From Chloroflexota bacterium (GTDB taxonomy: Bacteria; Chloroflexota; Anaerolineae; Promineifilales; Promineifilaceae): 7,643 nt of DNA. Positions 1 through 6,819 of the stretch are shown in pieces. The notes beneath the pieces are model-generated. The model was not told the DNA's origin and ran no database searches. It was given only the letters and a program-made list of their open reading frames with translations. A program made the position numbers and the translations under genes. How positions within the stretch are numbered: the first letter of the stretch is position 1; each line of letters starts with the position of its first letter. The DNA lies in the NCBI GenBank assembly GCA_024223125.1, contig JAAEOP010000978.1:1-7643 (forward strand). The letters are read 5' to 3'.

Positions 1-1
1 G

Positions 2-598
2 AAAGATGGTAAAAACGCTTTCTATGATCCCGACAGCGAAGATGGTTTGTCTGATTTGGCGTACGCCTGTATCGCTGGTCAGATTGATAAACATAAGTCC
101 ATGTCTGTTATCTGCGCTCCGACCGTCAATGCCTATAAACGCCTCCAACCGGGACAATTGTCTGGCTATTGGGCGAACTGGGGCTATGACCATCGCGGCG
201 TCACCATCCGCGTACCCCATCATAGAGGAAAAGCGACCCGTCTGGAAAATCGTATGTCAGATGGAGCCGCGAATCCTTATTTAGCAACGGCCGCTGTTTT
301 GCAAGCCGCTCGTTTAGGTTATCTCCATAAAACAGAGTTGCCAGCGGCCGAAGATCGGGATTGTTTTGAAAGCCAAAGCACAGAGATTTGTACACCGGCG
401 AATCTACATGAAGCCTGCGCTGCTCTGGCTGCTGATCAAGAATTTTCAAATGCCCTGGGCGCTGAGTGCGTGGAGGGATTCTTGACCGTTAAAGAAATGG
501 AGTGGGAAAAATATGTAGAAGCTGTACCCAACTGGGAACAGCTTGACCCCACAGATGTATCACAGTGGGAACTTGATTTTTATACGCCGTATTTGTAG
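2..598 (+). CDS. Glutamine synthetase family protein (type III GlnT / GMAS-like), C-terminal 198 residues, 5' truncated by window
   Basis: This is the C-terminal part of a GS-fold ligase, which joins ammonia or an amine to the gamma-carboxyl of glutamate using ATP. The open frame runs in from base 2; the N-terminal half lies outside the window. Visible GS landmarks, numbered from the first codon, are NAFYD (5-9), APTVNAYKR (39-47), IRVP (69-72) and RLENR followed by AANPYLA (80-95). They carry the Arg/Glu residues that line the glutamate and phosphoryl sites in the family. The usual Arg-Ile-Glu-x-Arg is kept as Arg-Leu-Glu-Asn-Arg. The end (WELDFYTPYL) is the normal GS-family tail. The adenylylation loop of GSI-beta (NLYDLP) is absent, which fits the GlnT, gamma-glutamylmethylamide synthetase or other gamma-glutamyl-amine ligase branch rather than housekeeping GlnA. 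The GlxB-like gene at 6820 supports that branch. Family is near certain; the substrate (ammonia, methylamine or another amine) is open. Confidence 0.9.
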   Translation, partial: KDGKNAFYDPDSEDGLSDLAYACIAGQIDKHKSMSVICAPTVNAYKRLQPGQLSGYWANWGYDHRGVTIRVPHHRGKATRLENRMSDGAANPYLATAAVLQAARLGYLHKTELPAAEDRDCFESQSTEICTPANLHEACAALAADQEFSNALGAECVEGFLTVKEMEWEKYVEAVPNWEQLDPTDVSQWELDFYTPYL

Positions 599-652
599 AA
601 GGTAATTCTGTAGTGCAAGATGCTAATGAAGAGTAGTGAATGGTTGATCATC

Positions 653-675
653 TATTAAGAAGGAGGTGCTTAATA
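653..675 (+). promoter_or_regulatory. Orphan Shine-Dalgarno in the loop of a 7-bp inverted repeat
   Basis: TATTAAG (653-659) and CTTAATA (669-675) are perfectly complementary. The nine bases between them, AAGGAGGTG (660-668), match the anti-Shine-Dalgarno of 16S rRNA along their full length. No ATG, GTG or TTG lies at a usable distance downstream; the only GTG is inside the motif. The sequence is plain; its function is unknown. It could be a ribosome standby site, a relic of a lost gene start, or chance. Confidence 0.4.
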
Positions 676-744
676 TCCAGAAAAAGCTAAAGTTTTGATG
701 CAGTACAAGGCAATTTTTTGCTTGTTCATGGTGTGTAATTTAAG

Positions 745-749
745 AGGAG
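745..749 (+). promoter_or_regulatory. Ribosome-binding site of the binding-protein gene (decides the start)
   Basis: AGGAG sits 7 bases before ATG 757. An in-frame TTG at 751 would leave only one base of spacing, so ATG 757 is the chosen start and the protein has 810 residues. Confidence 0.8.
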
Positions 750-756
750 ATTGAGG

Positions 757-3189
757 ATGAATAACAGATTTTATAAGTTTTTGGTTTTTCTATTATTGTT
801 TTCACTGGTATTCGTCGCCTGCCAATCAGGCGCTGACGATAGCAGTGAAGAACCTACAGAAGTCCCCGCCGCAGAACCCACTACAGTCCCTGAAGAAGCT
901 CAACCTACCAATACCCCGTTACCGGCCGAAGAGGTGGGCGAACCGTACAAAATTGGCGTATTCTTTTCCGTGACTGGCCCGGCGTCTTCGTTGGGTGTGC
1001 CGGAACGGGATACAGCCCTGATGGTTGCCGAACAGGTAAATGCGGCCGGCGGCATCGAAGGGCCAGACGGTTTAATGCACCCTCTGGAAATCATCGTCGA
1101 AGATGACCAGACAAGCGCCGATGAAGCTTTGCTCATTACCAAACGCTTCATCGAACAGGAAAATGTGCCCGTGATTGTAGGTGGCACAGCCAGTGGTATC
1201 AGCCTGGCAGTAATTGATACCATGAGTGAGGCTCACGTACCCTTTATTTCAAATGCCTCGTCCAGCGCCATCATCCAGCCGGTGGCAGAACGTGAGTGGA
1301 TATTCAAAACGCCGCAGACCAACCTGCCCGTGGCGCAGGTACAAGGGGATTGGATGACGGCTAAAGGCATCACGCAAATCGCCTCATTTGGTGTGAACAA
1401 TGGCTTTGGTGTGGATTCGATGGGCGCTTTGCAAACAGTTGCGGCCGACTTGGGTATTGATATCGTTTGGGAAGGCACATTTGAACCAGGCGACACCGAC
1501 TTTTCGGCCCAGTTGACCCAAATTGCCGGGTCGGGCGCGGAGGCGTTGATTGTTCACGCTACGCCGGGCGAAGGCGCGCCGTTGACCGTGCAGTTCCGCG
1601 ATTTGGGGTTGAATATCCCCATCGTGCAGAATCACGGTATTGGCAATCAGGCATTTATTGATCTGGCCGGCGATGCGGCCGAAGGCGTCATGTTCCCCAT
1701 CGGCAAGCTGCTGGTAGCCGACGACCTGCCGGCCACAGACCCACAGAAAGGCGTTTTGACCCAATACATTGCCGACTACACTGACTTCACCAATGGCGCT
1801 ACCCCTAGCACGTTTGGCGGCCACGCCTGGGACTCGATGCAAATGGCAATTATGGCCCTGAGTGCAGTTGGCCCGGACTCGGCGGCCATCCGTGATTACC
1901 TGGAGGGTATTCAGAATTTTGCCGGCATCTCTGGCGTTTTCAACATTTCCGATCAGGACCACAACGGTATCGGCAAAGAGACGCTGGTGATGGTAGAAAT
2001 CAAAGACGGCTCTTGGCAATATGTGCCGCCAGCTACTTATGAGCAAGCGCCAACAGTTGGCTTGCGCGAAACTGGCGAACCGTACAAGGTGGGCGTGTTC
2101 TTCTCTGTTACCGGCCCGGCCTCCTCGTTGGGCGTACCGGAACGGGATACAGCTTTGATGCTGGTGGAACAGGTGAACGCCAAAGGCGGATTACTTGGCC
2201 CGGACGGCAAGCTGCATCTCATTGAAGCCATCGTCGAAGACGATCAAACCAGCGCGGATGAGGCACTGTTGATTGTTAAGAAGTTTATCGAACAAGAAAA
2301 CGTACCCATCATCGTCGGCGGCACGGCCAGCGGCATCAGTCTGGCAGTCATTGATACGATGACCGAGGCGGAAGTCCCCTTTATCTCCAACGCTTCATCG
2401 TCGGCTATTATCCAGCCGGTGGAAGAACGGCATTGGATTTTCAAGACGCCACAAACAAATTTGCCGGTAGCCCAGGTACAGGGTGACTGGATGGCTGCCA
2501 ATGACATTACCAAAATCGCCTCGTTTGGCGTGAATAATGGTTTTGGCGTGGATTCGATGGGCGCGTTGCAAACGGTTGCGGCCGACCAGGGTATTGAGAT
2601 TGTCTGGGAAGGGACGTTTGAACCGGGCGACACTGACTTCACAGCCCAGTTGACTCAGATTGCCGGGTCAGGTGCGGAGGCGTTGATTGTTCATGCCACG
2701 CCGGGCGAAGGCGCGCCGCTTACAGTTCAGTTCAGCGACCTTGCTTTGGAAATTCCAATCTTACACAATCACGGCATCGGCAATCAGGCATTTATTGACC
2801 TGGCCGGCGAGGCGGCGGAAGGGGTGATGTTCCCCATCGGTAAGCTGCTGGTAGCTGATGGTTTGCCGGACACGGACCCGCAGAAGGCGACGCTGACGCA
2901 GTACGTTACCGATTTCCAGGAATTCACAGGCAACACGCCCAGCACCTTTGGCGGCCACGCCTGGGACTCGATGCAGATGGCGTTTTCGGCATTGCAGGCG
3001 GTTGGGGACGATCCGGCGGCGATCCGCGATTATCTGGAAGGTATCCAGAATTTTGCGGGAATTTCCGGTATCTTCAATCTGTCGGACCAGGATCATAATG
3101 GCATTGGCAAAGATTCGCTGGTACTGGTAAAGATTCAGGATGGTACGTGGGTTTATGTGGCGCCGGAGATGTATGGTAGTGGAGATTAG
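757..3189 (+). CDS. HAAT-family ABC transporter substrate-binding lipoprotein with two tandem binding domains
   Basis: This is the extracytoplasmic receptor of the ABC importer encoded downstream. Residues 1-21 are a lipoprotein signal (basic MNNR start, hydrophobic core, FVA before Cys22). Residues 23-60 are a Pro/Thr/Glu-rich tether. Two complete Peripla_BP_6 (type I) domains follow, at 61-439 and 440-810, each beginning GEPYK(I/V)GVFFSVTGP. At 810 residues the protein is about twice the normal length (roughly 370-420). By hand count about 58 of 360 aligned positions differ, so the domains are about 84% identical. Probable ligand-contact loops are identical in both: SVTGPASSLG (71-80, 450-459), GGTASGISLAVI (142-153, 521-532) and SNASSS (165-170, 544-549). 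The second domain has no signal peptide and is joined by a linker of about 20 residues. The motifs recall Liv-type and CouP-like receptors, but no ligand can be assigned. The frame is open throughout, with no sign of a fusion error. Confidence 0.93.
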   Translation: MNNRFYKFLVFLLLFSLVFVACQSGADDSSEEPTEVPAAEPTTVPEEAQPTNTPLPAEEVGEPYKIGVFFSVTGPASSLGVPERDTALMVAEQVNAAGGIEGPDGLMHPLEIIVEDDQTSADEALLITKRFIEQENVPVIVGGTASGISLAVIDTMSEAHVPFISNASSSAIIQPVAEREWIFKTPQTNLPVAQVQGDWMTAKGITQIASFGVNNGFGVDSMGALQTVAADLGIDIVWEGTFEPGDTDFSAQLTQIAGSGAEALIVHATPGEGAPLTVQFRDLGLNIPIVQNHGIGNQAFIDLAGDAAEGVMFPIGKLLVADDLPATDPQKGVLTQYIADYTDFTNGATPSTFGGHAWDSMQMAIMALSAVGPDSAAIRDYLEGIQNFAGISGVFNISDQDHNGIGKETLVMVEIKDGSWQYVPPATYEQAPTVGLRETGEPYKVGVFFSVTGPASSLGVPERDTALMLVEQVNAKGGLLGPDGKLHLIEAIVEDDQTSADEALLIVKKFIEQENVPIIVGGTASGISLAVIDTMTEAEVPFISNASSSAIIQPVEERHWIFKTPQTNLPVAQVQGDWMAANDITKIASFGVNNGFGVDSMGALQTVAADQGIEIVWEGTFEPGDTDFTAQLTQIAGSGAEALIVHATPGEGAPLTVQFSDLALEIPILHNHGIGNQAFIDLAGEAAEGVMFPIGKLLVADGLPDTDPQKATLTQYVTDFQEFTGNTPSTFGGHAWDSMQMAFSALQAVGDDPAAIRDYLEGIQNFAGISGIFNLSDQDHNGIGKDSLVLVKIQDGTWVYVAPEMYGSGD
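937..2073 (+). repeat. Internal tandem duplication, unit 1 (first binding domain)
   Basis: This is a 1137-bp in-frame unit encoding residues 61-439, from GEPYKIG to just before the second GEPYKVG. Sites in unit 2 sit 1137 bp further on until a single-codon deletion in unit 2 near its C-terminal third. The last residues (about 426-439, EQAPTVGLRET side) act as linker and have no counterpart in unit 2. Confidence 0.95.
2074..3174 (+). repeat. Internal tandem duplication, unit 2 (second binding domain)
   Basis: This is the second copy, homologous through the Tyr codon at 3172-3174. In a sampled stretch (1381-1629 against 2518-2766) I count about 29 nucleotide differences but only three amino-acid changes, so most differences are synonymous. 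The duplication is therefore not recent, and both copies look constrained. Confidence 0.95.
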
Positions 3190-3226
3190 GAGATTGGGAG
3201 ATTGGAGATTGTAATCTCCAATCTCT
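3181..3226 (+). repeat. Heptamer-repeat hairpin between the binding-protein and livH genes
   Basis: GGAGATT occurs four times (3181, 3189, 3197, 3204) and is followed by the inverted heptamers AATCTCC (3213) and AATCTCT (3220). The inner part forms a perfect 13-bp inverted repeat, 3198-3210 against 3213-3225, with two bases between the arms. The first heptamer encodes the last two residues (Gly-Asp) and most of the stop codon of the binding protein. No T-run follows directly; TTTTT begins at 3241. It is thus a better candidate for an mRNA-stabilising or attenuating hairpin than for a full terminator. A drop in expression after the binding-protein gene would suit an importer, where receptor is needed in excess. 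Confidence 0.75.
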
Positions 3227-3256
3227 AGCCCTAAATTCTCTTTTTAGGAGGCGAGT

Positions 3257-4186
3257 GTGAGTTTGGAAGACCAACTGCTCCAGTTTTTACTGTCGGGCAT
3301 TACAGTGGGCAGTATTTATGCGCTGATTGCGCTGGGGTTTGTGACAATTTATAACGTCACTGGCATTATTAATTTTGCTCAGGGTGAGTTTGCTGTTTAC
3401 GGCGCTTTTATAGCGATTACGGTGTTTCAGGAAAGCCGGTTGTTGAGTGGCAATGTTGTCCTTGACTTGGGTTGGTCTTTGCCGCTTGCCGCTTTGTTTG
3501 GCATTGGCGTCACGACTTTATTGGGATTGGCGCTCTATCGTTTTGGTATTCAACCGGCCCGTAATGCGTCTACGCTTAGTATGATCATCATTACAATTGG
3601 GGCGGCTCTGGTAATGCGGGGGACGGCGCTTCTGATTTGGGGGACGGACCCTTTCCGTTTGCCTGTCTTTACAAAAGGAGCGCCCTTTAAGATATCTGGA
3701 GCGATTTTGACGCGGCAGAGTGTGTGGGTGATAACGGTTACGGCCGTACTTCTCATCCTCCTCTATCTTTTTTTCAACTATACCCTGACCGGCAAGGCAT
3801 TGCGTGCCTGTTCTGTTAACCCCGGCGCGGCGCGATTGATGGGCATCAACCCACAGCGGATGGCTTTATTTGCTTTTGGATTGAGCGCGGCGGTCACGGC
3901 CGTAGCCGGCATCGTCATTGTCCCCTCCACCTTTATGACCTATGACCGGGGATTGACACTTTCGCTCAAGGGTTTTGTGGCGGCCGCCATTGGCGGCATG
4001 TCCAGCCCAGTTGGCGCTGTGGCGGGCGGATTGTTGCTGGGCATCCTGGAAGCGTTTAGCGCCGGGTTGATCTCCTCCGGTTACAAAGATGCCATTTCAT
4101 TCATTGTTCTCTTTATTGTATTAGCGGTGCGGATGGGCGGATTGTGGCGCGGCCGTACTGTTGCCACCGAGCAAGCCGGGTTGTAG
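3257..4186 (+). CDS. livH: HAAT ABC transporter permease, LivH type
   Basis: This is an integral-membrane subunit of 309 residues (E. coli LivH has 308) that pairs with the LivM-type protein to form the translocation path. The start is GTG 3257, with AGGAGG at 3246-3251 five bases upstream. Nearly the whole chain is hydrophobic segments. Family signatures are NVTGIINFAQGEF (33-45), the cytoplasmic EAA-like loop RACSVNPGAARLMGIN (183-198) that contacts the ATPases, and the C-terminal GFVAAAIGGM...GAVAGG region typical of LivH. There is no long N-terminal domain as in UrtB, which argues against a urea transporter. The stop overlaps the Shine-Dalgarno of the next gene, so translation is probably coupled. 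The symbol denotes family membership; leucine transport is not implied. Confidence 0.93.
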   Translation: MSLEDQLLQFLLSGITVGSIYALIALGFVTIYNVTGIINFAQGEFAVYGAFIAITVFQESRLLSGNVVLDLGWSLPLAALFGIGVTTLLGLALYRFGIQPARNASTLSMIIITIGAALVMRGTALLIWGTDPFRLPVFTKGAPFKISGAILTRQSVWVITVTAVLLILLYLFFNYTLTGKALRACSVNPGAARLMGINPQRMALFAFGLSAAVTAVAGIVIVPSTFMTYDRGLTLSLKGFVAAAIGGMSSPVGAVAGGLLLGILEAFSAGLISSGYKDAISFIVLFIVLAVRMGGLWRGRTVATEQAGL

Positions 4187-4189
4187 GAG
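4185..4189 (+). promoter_or_regulatory. Ribosome-binding site of livM, overlapping the livH stop
   Basis: AGGAG shares two bases with the livH stop TAG (4184-4186) and lies 10 bases before ATG 4200. It supports ATG 4200 over upstream non-ATG starts that would lie inside livH. Confidence 0.65.
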
Positions 4190-4199
4190 AGCGAAAACA

Positions 4200-5210
4200 A
4201 TGTTGAATTTGATTCGTCGCTATCCAAATTTATTGGCAATGATTGTTGTGGGACTGGTATTGGCGATCATTCCCCTAATCATCCAAAATAACTACATTCT
4301 CACCATCCTGATCCTGGTGGGGCAGTTCACCATGCTTACCGTCGGTCTATCGCTGCTGATGGGCTATGCTGGGCAAATTTCATTGGGACAGGCCACTTTT
4401 TTTGGTATTGGCGCCTATACAACAGCTATTCTGAGTACGCGCTTTGCCTTGTCACCCTGGTTGTCTCTGGTTGCCGGTGTGTTACTGGCGGCTGGAATCG
4501 CTTATCTGGTTGGTATGCTCATTTTCCGGTTGAGCGGCCATTACCTGGCTATGGCTACCTTGGGCATGAATGTCATCCTGTTTTTGATATTAACCCAAGA
4601 AGTGGAATGGACCGGCGGGCCGTCCGGCTTTCGTGGCATCCCGGATTTGAGTTTGGGGTCGTTCACATTTTCTACTGACGTTCATTATTACTATCTGATG
4701 TGGTTCTTTACGCTTATTGTCATAGGGTTGTCGCTCAATATCGTCAACTCGCGGGTGGGGCGTGCTCTGCGGGCGCTGCATACCAGCGAAGTGGCGGCCG
4801 GAGCTGTGGGCATTGATACCAACTCGTTCAAAATTAAAGTGTTTGCTCTTAGCGCAGCCTATGGCGGGCTGGCCGGGGGAATTCACGTTGCCTATCTTGG
4901 CTTCATAAGTCCGGGGTCTGTTAGTGTTGGCGCTTCTATTGAACTGGTGGTGATGGCAGTGGTGGGCGGACTGGCCAGCATTTGGGGGGCGATGTTTGGC
5001 GCGGCCGCGATATTAGCTATCGAACAATATTTGGGGACGATTATCAAAAGTGTGATTCCTAACGCTTCGGGAGAATACGAAACTATTGCTTTTGGGCTTA
5101 TCTTGATGCTGATTATGATCTTTATGCCACAAGGGTTGTTTGCCGGATTGGTAACGGCCGTGCGCCAACGATTGGCTGCTCGTCGTAAACCACAAAGGAG
5201 CGGGGTGTAG
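4200..5210 (+). CDS. livM: HAAT ABC transporter permease, LivM type
   Basis: This is the second membrane subunit, 336 residues from ATG 4200. E. coli LivM (about 425) has an extra N-terminal part that is commonly missing in shorter homologues. Signatures are MGYAGQISLGQATFFGIGAY (54-73), the L-S-G-H-Y-L-A-M-A-T-L-G segment, GGPSGFRGIP (the family's Gly-rich loop), and the EAA-like cytoplasmic loop RVGRALRALHTSEVAAGAVG (185-204). The closing hydrophobic helix ends in MPQGLFAGL, followed by a basic cytoplasmic tail (RQRLAARRKPQR). Only 13 bp separate it from livH and 5 bp from livG, so all are on one transcript. A longer frame starting at 4161 exists but would overlap livH and has a poorer ribosome-binding site. 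Confidence 0.93.
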   Translation: MLNLIRRYPNLLAMIVVGLVLAIIPLIIQNNYILTILILVGQFTMLTVGLSLLMGYAGQISLGQATFFGIGAYTTAILSTRFALSPWLSLVAGVLLAAGIAYLVGMLIFRLSGHYLAMATLGMNVILFLILTQEVEWTGGPSGFRGIPDLSLGSFTFSTDVHYYYLMWFFTLIVIGLSLNIVNSRVGRALRALHTSEVAAGAVGIDTNSFKIKVFALSAAYGGLAGGIHVAYLGFISPGSVSVGASIELVVMAVVGGLASIWGAMFGAAAILAIEQYLGTIIKSVIPNASGEYETIAFGLILMLIMIFMPQGLFAGLVTAVRQRLAARRKPQRSGV

Positions 5211-5215
5211 GGAAG

Positions 5216-6031
5216 ATGGCCGCTGAACCATTGCTTGAAGCCAGGGGCTTACTGAAATATTTTGGTGGTGTAACGGCCGTCAATAATGTAGATTTTGAAA
5301 TTTGGCCGGGTGAAATTCTGGCGCTGATAGGGCCCAACGGCGCCGGTAAAACGACCATTTTTAACCTGATTTCCGGTACGCATCGCCTGGATCAGGGCAA
5401 AGTTGTTTTCAAAGGGCAAGATATTACAAATTTGCGTCCCAGTGAAGTGGTCGCGCAGGGGGTTGTACGCACTTTCCAGAACCTGCAAATTTTTGACAAT
5501 ATGACTGTTTTGGAGAATGTGTTGGTGGGCTGTCATTTGCAGGGTAAGGCTGGCTTTCTGGCAACTGCTTTACGTCTTCCGGGCACGGCCGTTGAGGAGA
5601 AACATTTGCGTGTGCGGGGACGGGAGTTTCTGGACCTGGTAGGGCTGGTGGGCCTGGCCGATTTGCCGGCATCCTCCCTTACCTTTGGCCAACAACGTCT
5701 GGTTGAATTTGCCCGCACATTAGCCGTCGGTCCCCAATTGCTTTTGTTGGACGAACCGGCCGCCGGTCTTACCCGTGTTGAAGCTGAGGAACTGGATCGG
5801 TTAATTTGCCGTATCCGCGACCAGGGAATTACCGTGTTTCTGGTTGAACATGATATGAATTTGGTGATGGGAATTGCGGATCGGGTGATTGTGTTGCAAT
5901 ACGGTGTCAAAATTGCGTCGGGCACTCCGGCAGAAGTACAGGCAAACCCGGTTGTTATTCAGGCATATCTGGGTGCAGATTGGCACAATGAGCGTCAGCC
6001 GGAGCAGGCTATTGAGGTGGAGAATGCTTGA
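5216..6031 (+). CDS. livG: HAAT ABC transporter ATP-binding protein, LivG type
   Basis: This is one of the two cytoplasmic ATPases (271 residues) that power the importer. Visible motifs are Walker [10 protein letters not shown] (39-47), Q-loop glutamine in RTFQNLQIF (Gln88), signature LTFGQQR (155-161), Walker B LLLLDEP with Asp179-Glu180, and switch histidine His212 in VEHDM. All catalytic residues are present. LTFGQQ departs from the canonical LSGGQ, but LivG proteins commonly carry LSYGQQ-like versions. About 18 residues after YLG form a polar tail overlapping the next gene. The start ATG 5216 lies 5 bp after livM; the local AGGGAAG is very close to the ATG, so coupling to livM translation is likely. 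Confidence 0.94.
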   Translation: MAAEPLLEARGLLKYFGGVTAVNNVDFEIWPGEILALIGPNGAGKTTIFNLISGTHRLDQGKVVFKGQDITNLRPSEVVAQGVVRTFQNLQIFDNMTVLENVLVGCHLQGKAGFLATALRLPGTAVEEKHLRVRGREFLDLVGLVGLADLPASSLTFGQQRLVEFARTLAVGPQLLLLDEPAAGLTRVEAEELDRLICRIRDQGITVFLVEHDMNLVMGIADRVIVLQYGVKIASGTPAEVQANPVVIQAYLGADWHNERQPEQAIEVENA

Positions 6032-6746
6032 AGTTAAAAACGTTTCCACTTACTATGGCCATATTCAGGCGCTTGAGGAGGTGTCGTTGGTCATCAATAA
6101 AGGGGAGATTGTTTCGTTGATCGGGGCGAATGGAGCTGGTAAGACGACACTGCTTAACACCATTTCTGGTGTGGTATCCTCGCAACAAGGTCAAATTTTT
6201 CTGGACGGGCAAGAAATGACAGGCTTACCGGCTGAAGCGATTGTTGGGCGAGGAATCAGCCAGGTGCCAGAACGGCGGCAGGTGTTTGGCGAGTTGTCGG
6301 TGCGCGATAATCTTACATTGGGTGCGTATTTGCGGTTGAGACGAGGGGAACGCACGGCCGTTGCCCAAGACATCGAGCGCATTTACCAGCGATTCCCCAT
6401 TCTCAAAGAACGCCACACACAGCAGGCAGGCACACTGTCCGGTGGCGAACAACAAATGTTAGCCATTGGTCGGGGTTTGATGGCCCAGCCCAAACTATTG
6501 TTACTGGACGAGCCATCGCTGGGATTAGCGCCGTTGATCGTGCAGGAAATTCTGGCCGTGCTGCAAAATTTGCGCGAGACAGGCACAACCATCTTGTTGG
6601 TTGAACAAAATGCTCGTGCTGCATTGGAAATTTCTGATCGAGCCTACGTGCTAGAAACGGGAAGCGTTGTGTTAAGCGGCGAAGCCCAAGAGTTGATTGC
6701 CAATGAAGCGGTGCAAAAAGCGTACTTGGGACGGAGTAATATTTGA
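6024..6746 (+). CDS. livF: HAAT ABC transporter ATP-binding protein, LivF type
   Basis: This is the second ATPase, 240 residues, the usual LivF size (about 235-240). Visible motifs are Walker [10 protein letters not shown] (34-42), Q-loop region [10 protein letters not shown] with Gln80, canonical signature LSGGEQQ (138-144), Walker B LLLLDEP with Asp162-Glu163, and VEQN with Gln195 at the switch position. LivF proteins normally have Gln there where LivG has His, so this is not a defect. The start ATG 6024 overlaps livG by 8 bases and has GAGG at 6014-6017. The frame stays open upstream to 5889, but that extension would overlap livG by about 140 bases and adds an Arg-rich stretch foreign to the family. 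Confidence 0.94.
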   Translation: MLEVKNVSTYYGHIQALEEVSLVINKGEIVSLIGANGAGKTTLLNTISGVVSSQQGQIFLDGQEMTGLPAEAIVGRGISQVPERRQVFGELSVRDNLTLGAYLRLRRGERTAVAQDIERIYQRFPILKERHTQQAGTLSGGEQQMLAIGRGLMAQPKLLLLDEPSLGLAPLIVQEILAVLQNLRETGTTILLVEQNARAALEISDRAYVLETGSVVLSGEAQELIANEAVQKAYLGRSNI

Positions 6747-6759
6747 AATGAAGGAAAAT

Positions 6760-6801
6760 GTTGCTGGTTGCTGGCACAAGCCACTAACCACCAGCCACTA
6801 T
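6760..6801 (+). repeat. Heptamer-repeat imperfect hairpin between livF and the glxB-like gene
   Basis: The left arm is TTGCTGG twice in a row (6761-6774). The right arm is three CCACYAN-type heptamers in a row, CCACTAA, CCACCAG and CCACTAT (6781-6801). Bases 6760-6774 can pair with 6784-6798 through GCTGGT/ACCAGC, with three mismatches and one G-T pair. The tail TATTTAT is not a clean T-run. It is built on the same period-7 principle as the element at 3181 but from a different heptamer. It may weaken read-through into the next gene or be a neutral intergenic repeat. Confidence 0.6.
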
Positions 6802-6805
6802 TTAT

Positions 6806-6812
6806 AAAGGAG
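6806..6812 (+). promoter_or_regulatory. Ribosome-binding site of the glxB-like gene
   Basis: AAAGGAG lies 7 bases before ATG 6820. It fixes the start so that Cys2 becomes the N-terminal nucleophile after removal of Met. Confidence 0.8.
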
Positions 6813-6819
6813 CAGCAAA

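Larger units (their letters stand above)
599..756 (+). other. Intergenic region between the GS-like gene and the binding-protein gene
   Basis: This 158-bp stretch is more A+T-rich than its flanks. It has no convincing -35/-10 pair at proper spacing, no GC-rich hairpin followed by a T-run, and no tRNA-like fold. It contains a strong Shine-Dalgarno-like sequence without a start codon (660-668), listed separately. A possible 18-codon reading frame (698-754) ends two bases before the binding-protein ATG but has no ribosome-binding site of its own. Whether the transporter shares a transcript with the GS-like gene cannot be decided; same orientation and modest spacing allow it. Confidence 0.6.

Noticed and set aside
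155..161. Non-canonical LTFGQQ signature in LivG (residue positions 155-161 of the protein, bases about 5678-5698) read as a broken ATPase
   Set aside because: LivG proteins often carry LSYGQQ-like variants, and all other ATPase motifs are intact.
698..754. Possible 18-codon leader peptide ending just before the binding-protein ATG
   Set aside because: There is no ribosome-binding site before ATG 698, no run of diagnostic codons, and no alternative hairpins to support attenuation.
599..756. Sigma-70 promoter (TTGATC at 644 with TAATAT at 671)
   Set aside because: The spacer would be 21 bases and both boxes match poorly; no better pair was found.
1384..2046. Long open frame on the minus strand (220 codons) inside the binding-protein gene, with a shorter analogue at 2761-3096
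   Set aside because: It lies entirely antisense to a well-supported coding sequence, has low-complexity Arg/His/Gln-rich content, and its analogue exists only because the sense gene is duplicated.
3198..3245. Rho-independent terminator after the binding-protein gene
   Set aside because: The stem is only moderately G+C-rich and the T-run begins about 15 bases after it; termination here would also cut off the importer's remaining genes. Kept only as a hairpin repeat.
4161..4199. Upstream start for livM inside livH
   Set aside because: The added 13 residues are not family-like, and ATG 4200 has its own Shine-Dalgarno at 4185.
5889..6023. Upstream extension of livF by 45 codons
   Set aside because: It overlaps livG deeply, starts without a ribosome-binding site, and encodes an Arg-rich stretch absent from LivF proteins; ATG 6024 gives the family length.
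757..6746. Urea (Urt) or short-chain amide (Fmd/Ami) transporter identity
   Set aside because: The LivH-type permease is 309 residues without the long UrtB N-terminal region, and no urease or amidase gene is in the window. The ligand stays unassigned.
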